From NCBI GenBank assembly GCA_019117185.1, contig DXAF01000024.1, forward strand, positions 1 through 59,233: DNA of 59,233 nt, read 5' to 3'. Below are positions 11,104-21,397 of the stretch, one piece after another. The notes beneath the pieces are model-generated. The model was not told the origin of the DNA and did not search any database. It saw nothing but the letters and a program-made list of their open reading frames with translations. Source of the stretch: Candidatus Limosilactobacillus intestinipullorum (GTDB lineage Bacteria; Bacillota; Bacilli; Lactobacillales; Lactobacillaceae). Made by a program: the position numbers and the translations under genes. Position 1 is the first letter of the stretch. Each line of letters opens with the position of its first letter.

Positions 11104-12339
11104 TTAATCAATCTCCCGGGTTGACTTACTGCCGACAAAGTCTCGTTGGATCAATACTGACACCAGCATCGCCACGACGTCAATGATGACAAAGGCGACC
11201 AAGGTTACGTAGTAGTTGTGCAGGACTTGGTGCGTGTAGGATAACAGGACCGGGCCCACCATCCCCGCGGCAGCCCAGGCCGTCAGGATGTAACCGTGAA
11301 TGGCGCCCAACTGCTTCGTGCCAAAAACGTCACCCAAGTAGGCTGGGATAACGGAGAAGCCGGCCCCGTAGCAGGAAAGCAGGAGGCACAGAGCCAGCGC
11401 AAAAATAAAGGGGGTCTTAAAGAACAGGAGGACAAAGAGCATCGCGATGTCTAAAATAAAGATCAGGCTGTAGGTCAAAGGCCGCCCAATGTAATCGGAT
11501 AAGGTCGCCCAAGCCAGCCGCCCAAAGCCATTAAAGAGGCCCAGGATACCGACCATCACGGCCGCCGCACTGGCCGTCATCGTCGTCATGTTTTGCGCCA
11601 TCGGTGAAGCGGCCGATACTAGCCCAATCCCGGTTGTAATATTGATAAAGAACATGAACCACAAGAAAGCAAAGGTCCGGGTCCGCAGTGCCTGATTGGC
11701 CGTCAGTTCCTGGCCGGTCAGGCTAAGCCGTTGAGCATTTTGGGCAATTGCCTGGGGAAGCTCATGGGGCCGGGGCTTTTTAATAAACTGGGCCGCCACA
11801 ATCATTACCAGAAAGTAAAAGGCCCCCAGGATGTAAAAAGTGTTGGCAACCCCGACCGTGGCCATTAGCTTCTGGGCAACTGGCCCGGTCAACAAGGCCG
11901 CAAAGCCAAAGCCCATGATGGCAAGTCCCGTTGCCAACCCCCGCTTATCCGGGAACCACCGGATGATCGTGGATACCGGGGTTACGTACCCGGAACCCAG
12001 GCCCAAGCCACCGATTACCCCATAAGCAAGGTAAAGCAACCATAATTGGTGGCTCTGGACAGCTAGTCCGGTCAGGGCAATCCCAGAACCGTAACAAATA
12101 CTGGCAATCGTCCCCGTAACGGTTGGTCCGAACTTTTCCACGAGACGACCCATAAAGGCTGCCGACATTCCTAAAAAGAAAATTGCCAAACTAAAGGCGA
12201 ACGAGACCGCCGTTTCCCGCCAGCCGGTTTGCTGTGAAATTGGTTTTGTGAAAACACTCCAGGCATACACACCACCAATCATCAGGTGGAGAACCACGCC
12301 TGCCATTGCAACGCCATATCGATTCCGTGTCTTGGTCAT
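11104..12339 (-). CDS. MFS transporter, oxalate/formate antiporter (OFA) family
   Basis: 411-residue, 12-segment major facilitator. The N-terminus YGVAMAGVVLHLMIGGVYAWSVF is typical of OFA proteins, and GGLGLGSGYVTPVSTIIRWFPDKRGLATG contains the family's conserved loop and the DKRG motif. OFA members exchange small mono- and dicarboxylates, but the substrate cannot be set from sequence; formate, lactate or pyruvate are possible. GGAAGGG lies seven bases upstream. No operon partner; its terminator separates it from the pyr leader. Confidence 0.85.
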   Translation of the reverse strand: MTKTRNRYGVAMAGVVLHLMIGGVYAWSVFTKPISQQTGWRETAVSFAFSLAIFFLGMSAAFMGRLVEKFGPTVTGTIASICYGSGIALTGLAVQSHQLWLLYLAYGVIGGLGLGSGYVTPVSTIIRWFPDKRGLATGLAIMGFGFAALLTGPVAQKLMATVGVANTFYILGAFYFLVMIVAAQFIKKPRPHELPQAIAQNAQRLSLTGQELTANQALRTRTFAFLWFMFFINITTGIGLVSAASPMAQNMTTMTASAAAVMVGILGLFNGFGRLAWATLSDYIGRPLTYSLIFILDIAMLFVLLFFKTPFIFALALCLLLSCYGAGFSVIPAYLGDVFGTKQLGAIHGYILTAWAAAGMVGPVLLSYTHQVLHNYYVTLVAFVIIDVVAMLVSVLIQRDFVGSKSTREID

Positions 12340-12501
12340 CAGATACCCTTCCTCTCATAAAAAAACGAACAATAATATTAAATTTACCGATTAAATTCGG
12401 TGTTTAAACATTACCACGGCATATAAGAGTAATCAATACCTAATTTCTGGTTTGTACTGCCCCGCCACTGGTCTTTTCTGCTACCAAGGCAAATTAAAAA
12501 A

Positions 12502-12536
12502 GGCTGGAAAAAGCACGAGAAGCGCTTTTTCCAGCC
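12502..12536 (-). terminator. Terminator after azlCD
   Basis: GGCTGGAAAAAGC pairs with GCTTTTTCCAGCC; the minus-strand transcript then runs into TTTTTTAATTT. It lies eight bases past the azlD stop. Confidence 0.85.
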
Positions 12537-12543
12537 CCAAAAA

Positions 12544-12924
12544 TTAAATAACCATACTTAGCAACCAGACCGCAACCAGGCCACCGATCACTGACATCGC
12601 CATCGACCGGGTAAAGTAGGCCACAATCATTACAACCACCGCCGCCAAGATCTGTTCGACGTGGCCAAACGGCACGAATCGGTAGCCAGCGGTAGTAATA
12701 AAGACATTTTTAACGACCAGCGCCGTAAACAGGCTTACTGGCACATATTTCATCCATTCGTTAAACCATTCCGGAATCTTCCGGGTTGAGAAAAAGAGTA
12801 CCGGGAAGTACCGGGGGATAAAGGCGGCCACCGCCGCTATCACAATTACAATGAGGTGATATAAAATTTTATTCTGTCCGGCATGCGCAATTAACACCGG
12901 CATATTAGTAAATAGTTGTTCCAT
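12544..12924 (-). CDS. azlD: Branched-chain amino acid exporter small subunit, AzlD family
   Basis: 126-residue hydrophobic protein with four predicted membrane segments, including VIVIAAVAAFIPRYFPVLFF and the C-terminal SVIGGLVAVWLLSM. AzlD pairs with AzlC to export branched-chain amino acids or analogues. It follows azlC by 12 bases. Family assignment rests on length, topology and the azlC neighbour. Confidence 0.88.
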   Translation of the reverse strand: MEQLFTNMPVLIAHAGQNKILYHLIVIVIAAVAAFIPRYFPVLFFSTRKIPEWFNEWMKYVPVSLFTALVVKNVFITTAGYRFVPFGHVEQILAAVVVMIVAYFTRSMAMSVIGGLVAVWLLSMVI

Positions 12925-12936
12925 TTGCTGTCCCCA

Positions 12937-13788
12937 CTATTTATACTGCTGCTTATCGCCAGCTTGGAGTTGTTTCTTAGCTGCCGCAAGCTCTTTTCGC
13001 TCTTCTTGGTCTTCCACCGTCGTCCGGGTAATCTTCGGCCGGAAGATCTTGGTTAAGAACCAGTTATTCTCCGGTTTCTCACTGCGCTTCCGTACGGTAT
13101 TTTCAATCAAGAATCCAACGAAAGAAGCAACTAGTGTGGCGATTATGACCCCAATGATGCTCTTCGTCAGGACCATAAAGAAAACCGCCAAAATTGCTGC
13201 TAAGATACTAATCACTAACGTCAAGTGGTTTTGGACTTGCATCACGATCATGTATAAGAACAGGGCCGTCAAGGCAAAGTCCACAATTTCCAAGTTGATT
13301 GAAATAGCACTACCGATTAGTCCCCCGACCATGTTGGCGACCGACCAGGAAATCAATGAATAGTGTTCCACCAGCAGGGCATCCTTCGGGGTCCACTTCT
13401 TATCGGTCGCAAACTTTAGGTAGTTAATAGCATAGTTTTCATCGTTCATTGAAACCGCAAAGAGCCAGATAAAGTGTTGCGATTCATTTTTGATGTACTT
13501 GGACAGACTAGAGCCCAGTAACGCATACCGCAATTCCAAGAAGAATAAGGTTGCGAAAATCGATGATAGGGGTGCGTTAATTGTCAGTAAGGAAGCCAGA
13601 ATAAACTGGGCCCCTCCGGAAAAGACAACTACCGACACAATCAGGGTCATAATAAAATTAAAACCCGCCGCATGTAATAAAATCCCGCAAGCTAAACCAA
13701 TTGGAATATAGCTTAGGCATAGTGGCATTGAAACCCCCAGGACTTCAAGCCACCGTGCTTTTTCTGGATTTATTTGTGCTTTTGCCAC
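12937..13788 (-). CDS. azlC: Branched-chain amino acid exporter large subunit, AzlC family
   Basis: About 283 residues. LGVSMPLCLSYIPIGLACGILL at the N-terminus and VFSGGAQFILASLL are characteristic of AzlC permeases, followed by several more membrane spans and a charged cytosolic tail of about 60 residues rich in Lys, Arg and Glu. The frame is open to an ATG at 13836 with no ribosome-binding site; the GTG at 13788 follows GGAGG by seven bases and yields the typical short N-terminus, so it is preferred. Two-gene operon with azlD. Confidence 0.9.
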   Translation of the reverse strand: MAKAQINPEKARWLEVLGVSMPLCLSYIPIGLACGILLHAAGFNFIMTLIVSVVVFSGGAQFILASLLTINAPLSSIFATLFFLELRYALLGSSLSKYIKNESQHFIWLFAVSMNDENYAINYLKFATDKKWTPKDALLVEHYSLISWSVANMVGGLIGSAISINLEIVDFALTALFLYMIVMQVQNHLTLVISILAAILAVFFMVLTKSIIGVIIATLVASFVGFLIENTVRKRSEKPENNWFLTKIFRPKITRTTVEDQEERKELAAAKKQLQAGDKQQYK

Positions 13789-13881
13789 AGAATTTCCTCC
13801 AATGTTTGTCAACTCATTAATTATCAAGGCACACAATGCCTCTTAAGTCTAACATAGAATATTTTGCTTGAATATAAAAGA

Positions 13882-13909
13882 GCGGAAAATTTCCCAGGAA
13901 ATTTTCCGC
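13882..13909 (-). terminator. Terminator after the VanS-like kinase
   Basis: GCGGAAAATTTCC pairs with GGAAATTTTCCGC, then TCTTTTAT on the minus strand. The top of the stem contains ATTTCCCAGGAAAT, one base from a Noc site. Confidence 0.75.
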
Positions 13910-13914
13910 CCTAT

Positions 13915-15060
13915 TCACTTCTGTGCCTGTATTTTCTCCGCTTGTTTAAGTGGTAAGGTCACAATAAACGCCGTTTCATCCTCGTCCGAAGTCACCCGGA
14001 CAGAACCGTGGTGGAGGTCCACAATGCTCTTAACGATTGCCAGACCTAAGCCGGTTCCCCCCGTCGCCCGGGACCGTGATTCTTCGGCCCGGTAAAAACG
14101 TTCGAAGAGGTGGCCCAACGCCTTAGCTGGAATCGGGGTCCCGTCGTTAGCCACAGTTACTACGACATCGTTACCCTGCTGGCGGGCATCTACTTTGATG
14201 TAGCTGGCGCCATTGCCGTACTTAAAAGCATTAGCAACTAAGTTATTGAAGACCCGGCCCAACTTTTCCGGATCGGCTTCAATCATCAGGGGATTAGGAA
14301 CCACCTTCGATGAAATTTCGATTCCCCGGTGCTGGGCTTCCAGTTCAAAGCTAGCCGTCAACTGCTCCAAAAGCTGGTTGAGGTCCACCCGCATGATGTT
14401 GACGGGGGCGCCGTGCTGTTGGACCTTCGTGTATTCAAAGAGGTCCTCCACCAGCGTCTTCATTTGCTTAGCTTTCTCGTACGCCGTATGGGTGTACTTA
14501 AGGATATCTTCTTCACTTTGGTACTGCTTGTCTTCGATTAACCCCAGGTAGCCAATAATACTTGTTAGTGGCGTTCGGAGGTCGTGACTAACGTTAGTGA
14601 TTAACTCGTCCTTAGACTTTTCAATCTTTCGCTCATCATCCATTGACTTGACGGCACTATCAACCAGGGCATTAACACTGCTGATCACGTGTTGCTGGTT
14701 ACCCTTTAACCGGAAGGGAATCCGGTGGTCAAGGTGACCCTGGGCAATGTAGTGCAGTTCTGCAATAATATGGTTCATCTGGTAGAGGTGGTAACGCCGC
14801 CGCAGCCGCCACCAGACGACCCACACGTCAATCACCACGAAGATCGCGATCAAGACCCGCTGGTAACTCCAAATCTGGGTCTGTAACGGGCCGATGCGTA
14901 AGGATTGCTTGATAATAAAGATCCCGTTAGTGACCCCGGGGTTTCCTTGGATCACATCCTGGATGATCATAATGATCGCCATGTTTAACAGAACCAAGAG
15001 GATAACGGTGACGACCCCTTCAAAGATTAATGAACTTTTTTCCCGTCCCGTTAACTTCAC
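13915..15060 (-). CDS. Sensor histidine kinase (VanS-like)
   Basis: 381 residues, membrane-bound. Two membrane segments (about 12-34 and 68-85) flank a short external loop; a HAMP-like linker, then the H-box NVSHDLRTPLTS with phospho-acceptor His159, an N-box NNLVANAFKYG and the G-box GGTGLGLAIVKS follow. The start is GTG at 15060 behind GGAGGGG. The response regulator gene lies 24 bases upstream. Overall shape resembles VanS-type kinases, but no van genes are present; the adjacent LCP gene suggests a cell-envelope role (inference). Confidence 0.9.
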   Translation of the reverse strand: MKLTGREKSSLIFEGVVTVILLVLLNMAIIMIIQDVIQGNPGVTNGIFIIKQSLRIGPLQTQIWSYQRVLIAIFVVIDVWVVWWRLRRRYHLYQMNHIIAELHYIAQGHLDHRIPFRLKGNQQHVISSVNALVDSAVKSMDDERKIEKSKDELITNVSHDLRTPLTSIIGYLGLIEDKQYQSEEDILKYTHTAYEKAKQMKTLVEDLFEYTKVQQHGAPVNIMRVDLNQLLEQLTASFELEAQHRGIEISSKVVPNPLMIEADPEKLGRVFNNLVANAFKYGNGASYIKVDARQQGNDVVVTVANDGTPIPAKALGHLFERFYRAEESRSRATGGTGLGLAIVKSIVDLHHGSVRVTSDEDETAFIVTLPLKQAEKIQAQK

Positions 15061-15084
15061 AATTTCCCCTCCTGGTGGTTAATA

Positions 15085-15774
15085 CTAGTGGCTTTCGACC
15101 TTGTAGCCTACGCCCCAAACGGTTTGAATGACCTTCTCACCGTTAGTGGCTTCTTCAATCTTATCCCGCAAGTGGCTCACGTGTACCATGACCGTCTTGG
15201 CAGAGACCACGCTCTCTTGTTGCCAAACCCGCTCAAAGATATCATCAGCCGAGAAAACCCGGTTGGGGTGGCTAGCCAGCAGGTAGAGGATCCCAAATTC
15301 GAGCGCCGTTAACTGAATTACGTCGCCATTGATGGTCTTAACCTCATGGGAGTCCTTGTTAATAATTAGCGGGCCCACGTTTAAGACATCCGGTTGGTCA
15401 TTAGTGACTTCCCCTTGGGTCCGCCGCAGCAGTGACTTGACCCGGGCCATGACCTCGAGTGGATTAAACGGCTTCGTCACGTAGTCATCGGCCCCCGAAA
15501 TCAGCCCCTGGATCTTGTCCATATCAGCGGTCTTAGCGGACAGGACCAGGATCGGGATGTCAGAATCTTTACGCACCTGCTTAATTACTTGCATCCCATC
15601 CATCTCGGGCATCATCAGATCCAAGATGACCAGGCTAATGTCCGGGTTAGTATTGAGCTTAGTCAATGCTTCCTTGCCGTTATACGCGGACAGTGGCTCA
15701 TAGCCTTCGTTCCGGATGTAAATCTCCAGTAGTTGCACAATCTCTTTATCATCATCAACAACTAAAATCTTCAT
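15085..15774 (-). CDS. OmpR-family response regulator (VanR-like)
   Basis: 229 residues: receiver domain with DDD at 7-9, phospho-acceptor Asp52 in LDLMMPEMDG, and the conserved Lys in TKPF; then a winged-helix DNA-binding domain from about residue 130, ending in VWGVGYKVE. AAGGAGTGG precedes the ATG. First gene of the regulator-kinase pair; a TATAAT lies about 50 bases upstream. Targets unknown. Confidence 0.92.
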   Translation of the reverse strand: MKILVVDDDKEIVQLLEIYIRNEGYEPLSAYNGKEALTKLNTNPDISLVILDLMMPEMDGMQVIKQVRKDSDIPILVLSAKTADMDKIQGLISGADDYVTKPFNPLEVMARVKSLLRRTQGEVTNDQPDVLNVGPLIINKDSHEVKTINGDVIQLTALEFGILYLLASHPNRVFSADDIFERVWQQESVVSAKTVMVHVSHLRDKIEEATNGEKVIQTVWGVGYKVESH

Positions 15775-15887
15775 GATCTGGCCACTCCTTATTATTCGAA
15801 TAATACTCTAATACACAATTATAACGGGCTGGTGGCAAGAAAGCGTAAATTAGCCACCGCCTTAAGAAAACCTTAGGCAAGCGCCAA

Positions 15888-16892
15888 TTAATCTTCAGCG
15901 TCCAGGTTAGTAGTCGTCAACCCCAGGCCCTTACGCAAGACGTTAGAAATCCGCTGCTGTTCATCCTTAGGCACGACTTCAAAGGCTTGACCATCATCTT
16001 CTTCACCCCTGCCCTGGGCATGGTCTTGGGTAATGTTCTTAGTCGCCCCCCGGTAGTGACGGGCCAACTGGAGCATGTTGTCAAAGGTCAGGTCGGTCTT
16101 AGAATTATGCGAAATTGAACGGAGGAACTGCTGGTTTAACACGGTCTTGTAGGAGACCGACTTCTTCAAGAGGGCCTTAATGACCAGCTTTTGCCGCTGC
16201 TGGCGACCATAGTCACCTTGGGGATCGTCATAACGCATCCGGCTAAACTTCAGCGCCTCGGCCCCGGTTAGGTGGTAAGTCTTACCCTTTTCAAAGTGAC
16301 TGCCTTCGTAATCAAAGGTCAAAGGTGAGGTAACATTCACCCCACCGACCTGGTTGATTGCTTTCTTTAAGCCCCTCATGTTAACAAGGACGTAGTAGTC
16401 GATCGGGATGTTAAAGTGCTTTTGCAAAACATTGATCGTTTCCTTGACCCCACCATACGTGTAAGCCGCGTTAATCTTGGCGGGTGAATCATCCGGGTAG
16501 CCTGGCAGGTTAACCTTCATGTCCCGGGGGATACTAACCAGGGTAGTCTTCTTAGTCTGGGGGTTGATAGTCATAATCATGACCGTATCAGTCCGCCCCT
16601 TGTAAGACCGCCCCAGGGCCCCAGTATCGGTACCCAGTAGCAGAATTGAAACTGGTCGCCGCTGGTCAAGCACCTTTTGGGCATTTCGCTGGTGGGTTGC
16701 CCCTGACGAGTCAAACATGTTATTAGTCGTGACCTTCACGTTGCGCCAGGCCATGAAGGCATAGATTCCCGCAACGACCGCAATTATTAATACAATAATT
16801 CCGAAGATCTTCCAGCCCCGGTGACAACGCGGTCCCCGGTCATTACGCTGGCGGTACTCACTCCGTTTTTCGAGCGGTTCCTGATTATTCAT
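15888..16892 (-). CDS. LytR-CpsA-Psr (LCP) family cell-wall polymer ligase
   Basis: About 334 residues. A basic cytosolic N-terminus and one membrane anchor (about residues 30-50) precede an extracellular LCP domain with the family signatures LLLGTDTG, RTDTVMIMTINP, SIPRDMKVNLPG, KINAAYTYGG and KFSRMRYDDPQGDYGRQQRQ. LCP enzymes transfer teichoic acids or polysaccharides from a lipid carrier to peptidoglycan. The ATG at 16892 follows GGGGAG; the frame is open to 16910 without a better site. It lies upstream of the two-component genes, in the same direction. Confidence 0.93.
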   Translation of the reverse strand: MNNQEPLEKRSEYRQRNDRGPRCHRGWKIFGIIVLIIAVVAGIYAFMAWRNVKVTTNNMFDSSGATHQRNAQKVLDQRRPVSILLLGTDTGALGRSYKGRTDTVMIMTINPQTKKTTLVSIPRDMKVNLPGYPDDSPAKINAAYTYGGVKETINVLQKHFNIPIDYYVLVNMRGLKKAINQVGGVNVTSPLTFDYEGSHFEKGKTYHLTGAEALKFSRMRYDDPQGDYGRQQRQKLVIKALLKKSVSYKTVLNQQFLRSISHNSKTDLTFDNMLQLARHYRGATKNITQDHAQGRGEEDDGQAFEVVPKDEQQRISNVLRKGLGLTTTNLDAED

Positions 16893-16972
16893 AATTACTC
16901 TCCCCATCAAAATACAGTTTCAACCTTGATTGTACCAGTTTTGACGCTGTTTCGCGAACTATGATTGGAAAA

Positions 16973-17014
16973 TAAAAAAGCCACCAAAGCTCGGTAATAC
17001 CGAACCTTGGTGGC
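16973..17014 (-). terminator. Terminator after guaB
   Basis: GCCACCAAGGTTCGG pairs with CCGAGCTTTGGTGGC, then a run of six Us on the minus strand. Confidence 0.85.
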
Positions 17015-17064
17015 CAAGGGGATGCATAAATAACGGTAGTCACGCATCCCAAATTGCATAATTA

Positions 17065-18210
<1,146 letters not shown>

Positions 18211-18240
18211 TCATACACACTCCTTAATTTTGTTAGGTCA

Positions 18241-18269
18241 ATGCTACTCGGATTTACCAACAAAATCAA
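18241..18269 (-). promoter_or_regulatory. Probable guaB promoter
   Basis: Minus-strand TTGATT (18264-18269), 17 bases, TAGCAT (18241-18246), in the 70-base gap after deoR. It would allow guaB expression independent of the deo operon. Confidence 0.5.
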
Positions 18270-18277
18270 GAAAAAAG

Positions 18278-19228
18278 TTAATATTTTTGGGTATAATCCA
18301 GTAAATTGTTCGCACTTTCCTGGTCAACCACCAGCGTATTCGCGTAACCAGCGGTCAAAACCCCATTAATTGCCGGAACCTTCGCCACGTTGGCCGCCAC
18401 GAGGATGCTATGCTTTTTCTTCTTTAATTCTGGTAACCTAATCCCAATCGTCCGCCGGTTAATCTGCTGGTCAACAATCCGTCCACGGTCATCAATAAAC
18501 CGGGAAAACACGTCCCCAACCGCCTCTTTTTGGAGGGTGTGCTGCTCTTGTTCGGTAAAGTAGCCCAGGTGAAATAGCATTGCCGAATCACGAACGGTCC
18601 CAACGGTAAAGACGGCAATATCGGCTTGCCGACCGAGCTTAAGGATGTACTTGATGTGGGTGTCATTGGCAACCAGCTCCTGGGTCTTGGCGTGATCGAA
18701 AATCACCGGCACTGGCAGGTACTGGGGCAGGGTGTTAAAGGCAGTTGCAAAGGTGTTAACCGTTTCAAACGCGTAGTTTCTGGTCTCACTGTTGGCCATA
18801 CTCCCCTTCATTTGGACAACCTGTACCCCAGAAACATCCTTGGGAGCAATATTGCGGGCAACCGCGTAAACGGTCCGTCCCCAGCCCAGACCAACAATAT
18901 CGTTGTCCTTGACGATTCCTTCGATGAAGTGTGCGCCAGCTGCCCCCACTTCCTTTAAGGGGTCATCCTTTCCCGGAACAATGATAATCTCCTTGAGGGC
19001 CGGGTACTTGGCGAGCAGGTCTGCCCGTAGTTGGTTTAAGGGGGCTAGGGGATTGTTGATCTTGATCGTTACTAACCCCTGTTCCCGACCAAACTGCAGC
19101 AACCGCGAAACCGTCGCCCGGGAGATGCCTAGTTCCGTTGCGATGTCTTGCTGGTTAAAACCATCCCGGTAATACAGGGTTGCTACCTTAAGGGCCTGGC
19201 TGATCTTTTTATTAGTATCGCTTTCCAT
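18278..19228 (-). CDS. deoR: SorC-family transcriptional regulator, DeoR type
   Basis: 316 residues from the ATG at 19228. N-terminal helix-turn-helix (about 24-45: QQDIATELGISRATVSRLL) followed by a sugar-phosphate-binding effector domain typical of SorC regulators such as Bacillus subtilis DeoR. The frame is open 24 codons further, but GGAGGAG sits directly before this ATG. Last gene of deoC-deoB-pdp-deoD-deoR, so it probably controls this operon, with deoxyribose 5-phosphate as likely inducer (family knowledge). The operator may be the conserved motif at 23422-23440, although that motif looks more LacI-like. Confidence 0.88.
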   Translation of the reverse strand: MESDTNKKISQALKVATLYYRDGFNQQDIATELGISRATVSRLLQFGREQGLVTIKINNPLAPLNQLRADLLAKYPALKEIIIVPGKDDPLKEVGAAGAHFIEGIVKDNDIVGLGWGRTVYAVARNIAPKDVSGVQVVQMKGSMANSETRNYAFETVNTFATAFNTLPQYLPVPVIFDHAKTQELVANDTHIKYILKLGRQADIAVFTVGTVRDSAMLFHLGYFTEQEQHTLQKEAVGDVFSRFIDDRGRIVDQQINRRTIGIRLPELKKKKHSILVAANVAKVPAINGVLTAGYANTLVVDQESANNLLDYTQKY

Positions 19229-19340
19229 CCATGCTCCTCCTTTACCAAAATAAGGGTCTGCACAGAAAGCTTTCTGCAACAGGCCCTTATTGTAATTCAT
19301 TTTGTGCGGACGTCGCGTTTTTACGACCTATTATATACCA

Positions 19341-20051
19341 TTACTTGCCAGCAATTGCCGTTTCCAGCGAAATGTTGATCATATCGTTGAAGGTCTTTTC
19401 CCGTTCTTCGGCCGTCGTCTTTTCTTCGCCAAAGATCAGGTCACTAACGGTCAGAACAGACAGTGCCCGGAAGTGGAGCTTGGCCGCCAGGAGGTAAAGC
19501 CCTGCTGATTCCATTTCCGTCCCTAAGATGCCGTAGTCACGAAGCTTAGTCATGTCTAACTCATCGTTGTAGAAACGGTCAGCAGCAAAGATATCCCCCA
19601 CCTTAGTGTCGATATTTAACTTCTCGGCAACGTGGTAGGCAGTATCAAGGAGCTTAAAGTCCGCCAACGGGGCGTAGTGGAAACCAGGACCAAAGGTGTT
19701 CATCGTTACTGCTGAGTCCGTCGATGAACCCTGGGCCAGGATAACATCTCGCAGGTGAACGTCAGGAGCAATTCCACCACAAGAGCCAACCCGGATAATG
19801 GTCTTGACCCCAAACTCCCGTACTAATTCGTTGATATAAATGGACATTGAAGGGATCCCCATTCCCGACCCCTGGACGGATACCCGGTGACCCTTGTATT
19901 CACCAGTGTAGCCAAAGGCGTTTCGAACGGAATTAACCTGCTTAACATTTTCCAAGAAGTTTTCCGCAATGTACTTTGCCCGTAGTGGGTCACCTGGCAA
20001 CAATACTACGTCTGCGTAATCACCCTTGTGGGCACCAATATGTGTACTCAT
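19341..20051 (-). CDS. deoD: Purine-nucleoside phosphorylase, DeoD type
   Basis: Phosphorolysis of purine (deoxy)nucleosides to base and (deoxy)ribose 1-phosphate. 236 residues, typical of the hexameric bacterial DeoD. Visible motifs: [15 protein letters not shown] near the N-terminus, the [12 protein letters not shown] segment, and the substrate region [17 protein letters not shown] precedes the start. It lies 18 bases after pdp and supplies the pathway ending in deoB and deoC. Confidence 0.95.
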   Translation of the reverse strand: MSTHIGAHKGDYADVVLLPGDPLRAKYIAENFLENVKQVNSVRNAFGYTGEYKGHRVSVQGSGMGIPSMSIYINELVREFGVKTIIRVGSCGGIAPDVHLRDVILAQGSSTDSAVTMNTFGPGFHYAPLADFKLLDTAYHVAEKLNIDTKVGDIFAADRFYNDELDMTKLRDYGILGTEMESAGLYLLAAKLHFRALSVLTVSDLIFGEEKTTAEEREKTFNDMINISLETAIAGK

Positions 20052-20069
20052 ATGTCTGTTCCTCCTCAG

Positions 20070-21368
20070 TTATTTAATGATTTCGTGAATCAATTGTGGC
20101 TTTTCATAATGGTCGCTGATGGCGATGCTTTCGTCCAGCAACTTTTCAACTGCCGGGATTTTCTGCTGGTTGCTATAAATCGTCAACAGGGGGTCGCCCG
20201 CCTTAACCCGGTCACCAAGCTTATGGTGAAGCTCAATCCCCACACTGTAGTCCAGTTGGTCATCAGCTTGCTGGCGACCACCGCCGAGCAACATGCTAGC
20301 CGTTCCGACTTCATCGGCTGATAGCTTACTCAAGATCCCATCACGCTTGGCCCGGTACGGAATTTGGTACTTAGCCTGCGGCATCACGGTGTAATCGTCA
20401 ATTACCCGGGGGTCACCACCCTGGGCAACCACCATTGCCTTAAAGCGGTCCAGAGCAGTGCCATCTGCGATCGTTTGTTCTAGTAATTGTCGCGCTTCTG
20501 CTGGCGTTTGGGCCTTGCCCCCCATTACCACCATGTGGCTACCAAGGGTCAAGACAAGCTCGGTCAAGTCCGCGGGGCCCTTACCCTTAAGGACGTCAAT
20601 CGATTCCTCGATTTCCAGCGAATTACCAACCTTGTTACCAAGGGGCTGGTTCATATCGGAAATCACGGCCATGCACTGAAGACCCGCTTGCTTGCCAATG
20701 TTAACCAGGGCATGAGCTAAGTCACGAGACTGGTCTAAGGTCTTCATAAAGGCGCCCGCCCCAGTCTTAACGTCAATTACCAATGCATCGGTACCAGAGG
20801 CAATCTTCTTACTCATAATTGAACTGGCAATCAACGGGATCGAATCAACTGTATCGGTAACGTCGCGCAGGCCGTAAATCTTCTTGTCCGCCGGGGCCAC
20901 TTCCCCGGTTGCCCCGACAATTGCCAACTTCTCTTTAGCAACCTGGTCAATAAAATCTTCTTCACTGATCTCAACTTTAAAGCCTGGAATGGCCTCAAGC
21001 TTGTCCAGCGTTCCACCAGTGTGGCCGAGGCCCCGTCCGGAAATCATCGGGACGGGAATCCCCGTCGCCGCAACCATCGCCGCGAGTGGCAAACTAACCT
21101 TATCGCCAACACCGCCAGTGGAGTGTTTATCAACCTTGATCCCCGGAATCCGGCTTAAGTCAAGGTGCTCACCTGAGTTCATCATCTTCATTGTTAGACT
21201 CGTCTGCTCTTGACTCGTCATCCCCTGGAAGTAGATGGCCATCAGAAGTGCACTCACCTGATAGTCAGGGATGGAACCGTCAACCACCCCATCCACAAAA
21301 AACTGGAGTTGGTCATCGGTTAAGGTCTGGCCGTTTCTTTTGGCGTCAATTACGTCTACCATCCGCAT
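20070..21368 (-). CDS. pdp: Pyrimidine-nucleoside phosphorylase
   Basis: Cleaves uridine, deoxyuridine and thymidine with phosphate. 432 residues with the standard three-part layout: N-terminal alpha domain (MVDVIDAKRNGQTLTDDQ), glycosyltransferase domain with the phosphate-binding KHSTGGVGDKVSLP and SGRGLGHTGGTLDKLE motifs, and a C-terminal domain typical of thymidine/pyrimidine phosphorylases. Between deoB and deoD. AAAGGGG lies upstream. Confidence 0.95.
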   Translation of the reverse strand: MRMVDVIDAKRNGQTLTDDQLQFFVDGVVDGSIPDYQVSALLMAIYFQGMTSQEQTSLTMKMMNSGEHLDLSRIPGIKVDKHSTGGVGDKVSLPLAAMVAATGIPVPMISGRGLGHTGGTLDKLEAIPGFKVEISEEDFIDQVAKEKLAIVGATGEVAPADKKIYGLRDVTDTVDSIPLIASSIMSKKIASGTDALVIDVKTGAGAFMKTLDQSRDLAHALVNIGKQAGLQCMAVISDMNQPLGNKVGNSLEIEESIDVLKGKGPADLTELVLTLGSHMVVMGGKAQTPAEARQLLEQTIADGTALDRFKAMVVAQGGDPRVIDDYTVMPQAKYQIPYRAKRDGILSKLSADEVGTASMLLGGGRQQADDQLDYSVGIELHHKLGDRVKAGDPLLTIYSNQQKIPAVEKLLDESIAISDHYEKPQLIHEIIK

Positions 21369-21397
21369 TGTTAGCGCCCCTTTCTTATTTGCTCATC

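Noticed and set aside
13889..13902. ATTTCCCAGGAAAT as a third Noc site
   Set aside because: It has one mismatch at the central CG and is fully explained as the top of the terminator hairpin after the kinase gene.
13915..15774. Vancomycin resistance two-component system
   Set aside because: Only the regulator and kinase resemble VanRS; no ligase or dipeptidase genes are present, and many lactobacilli are intrinsically resistant through other means.
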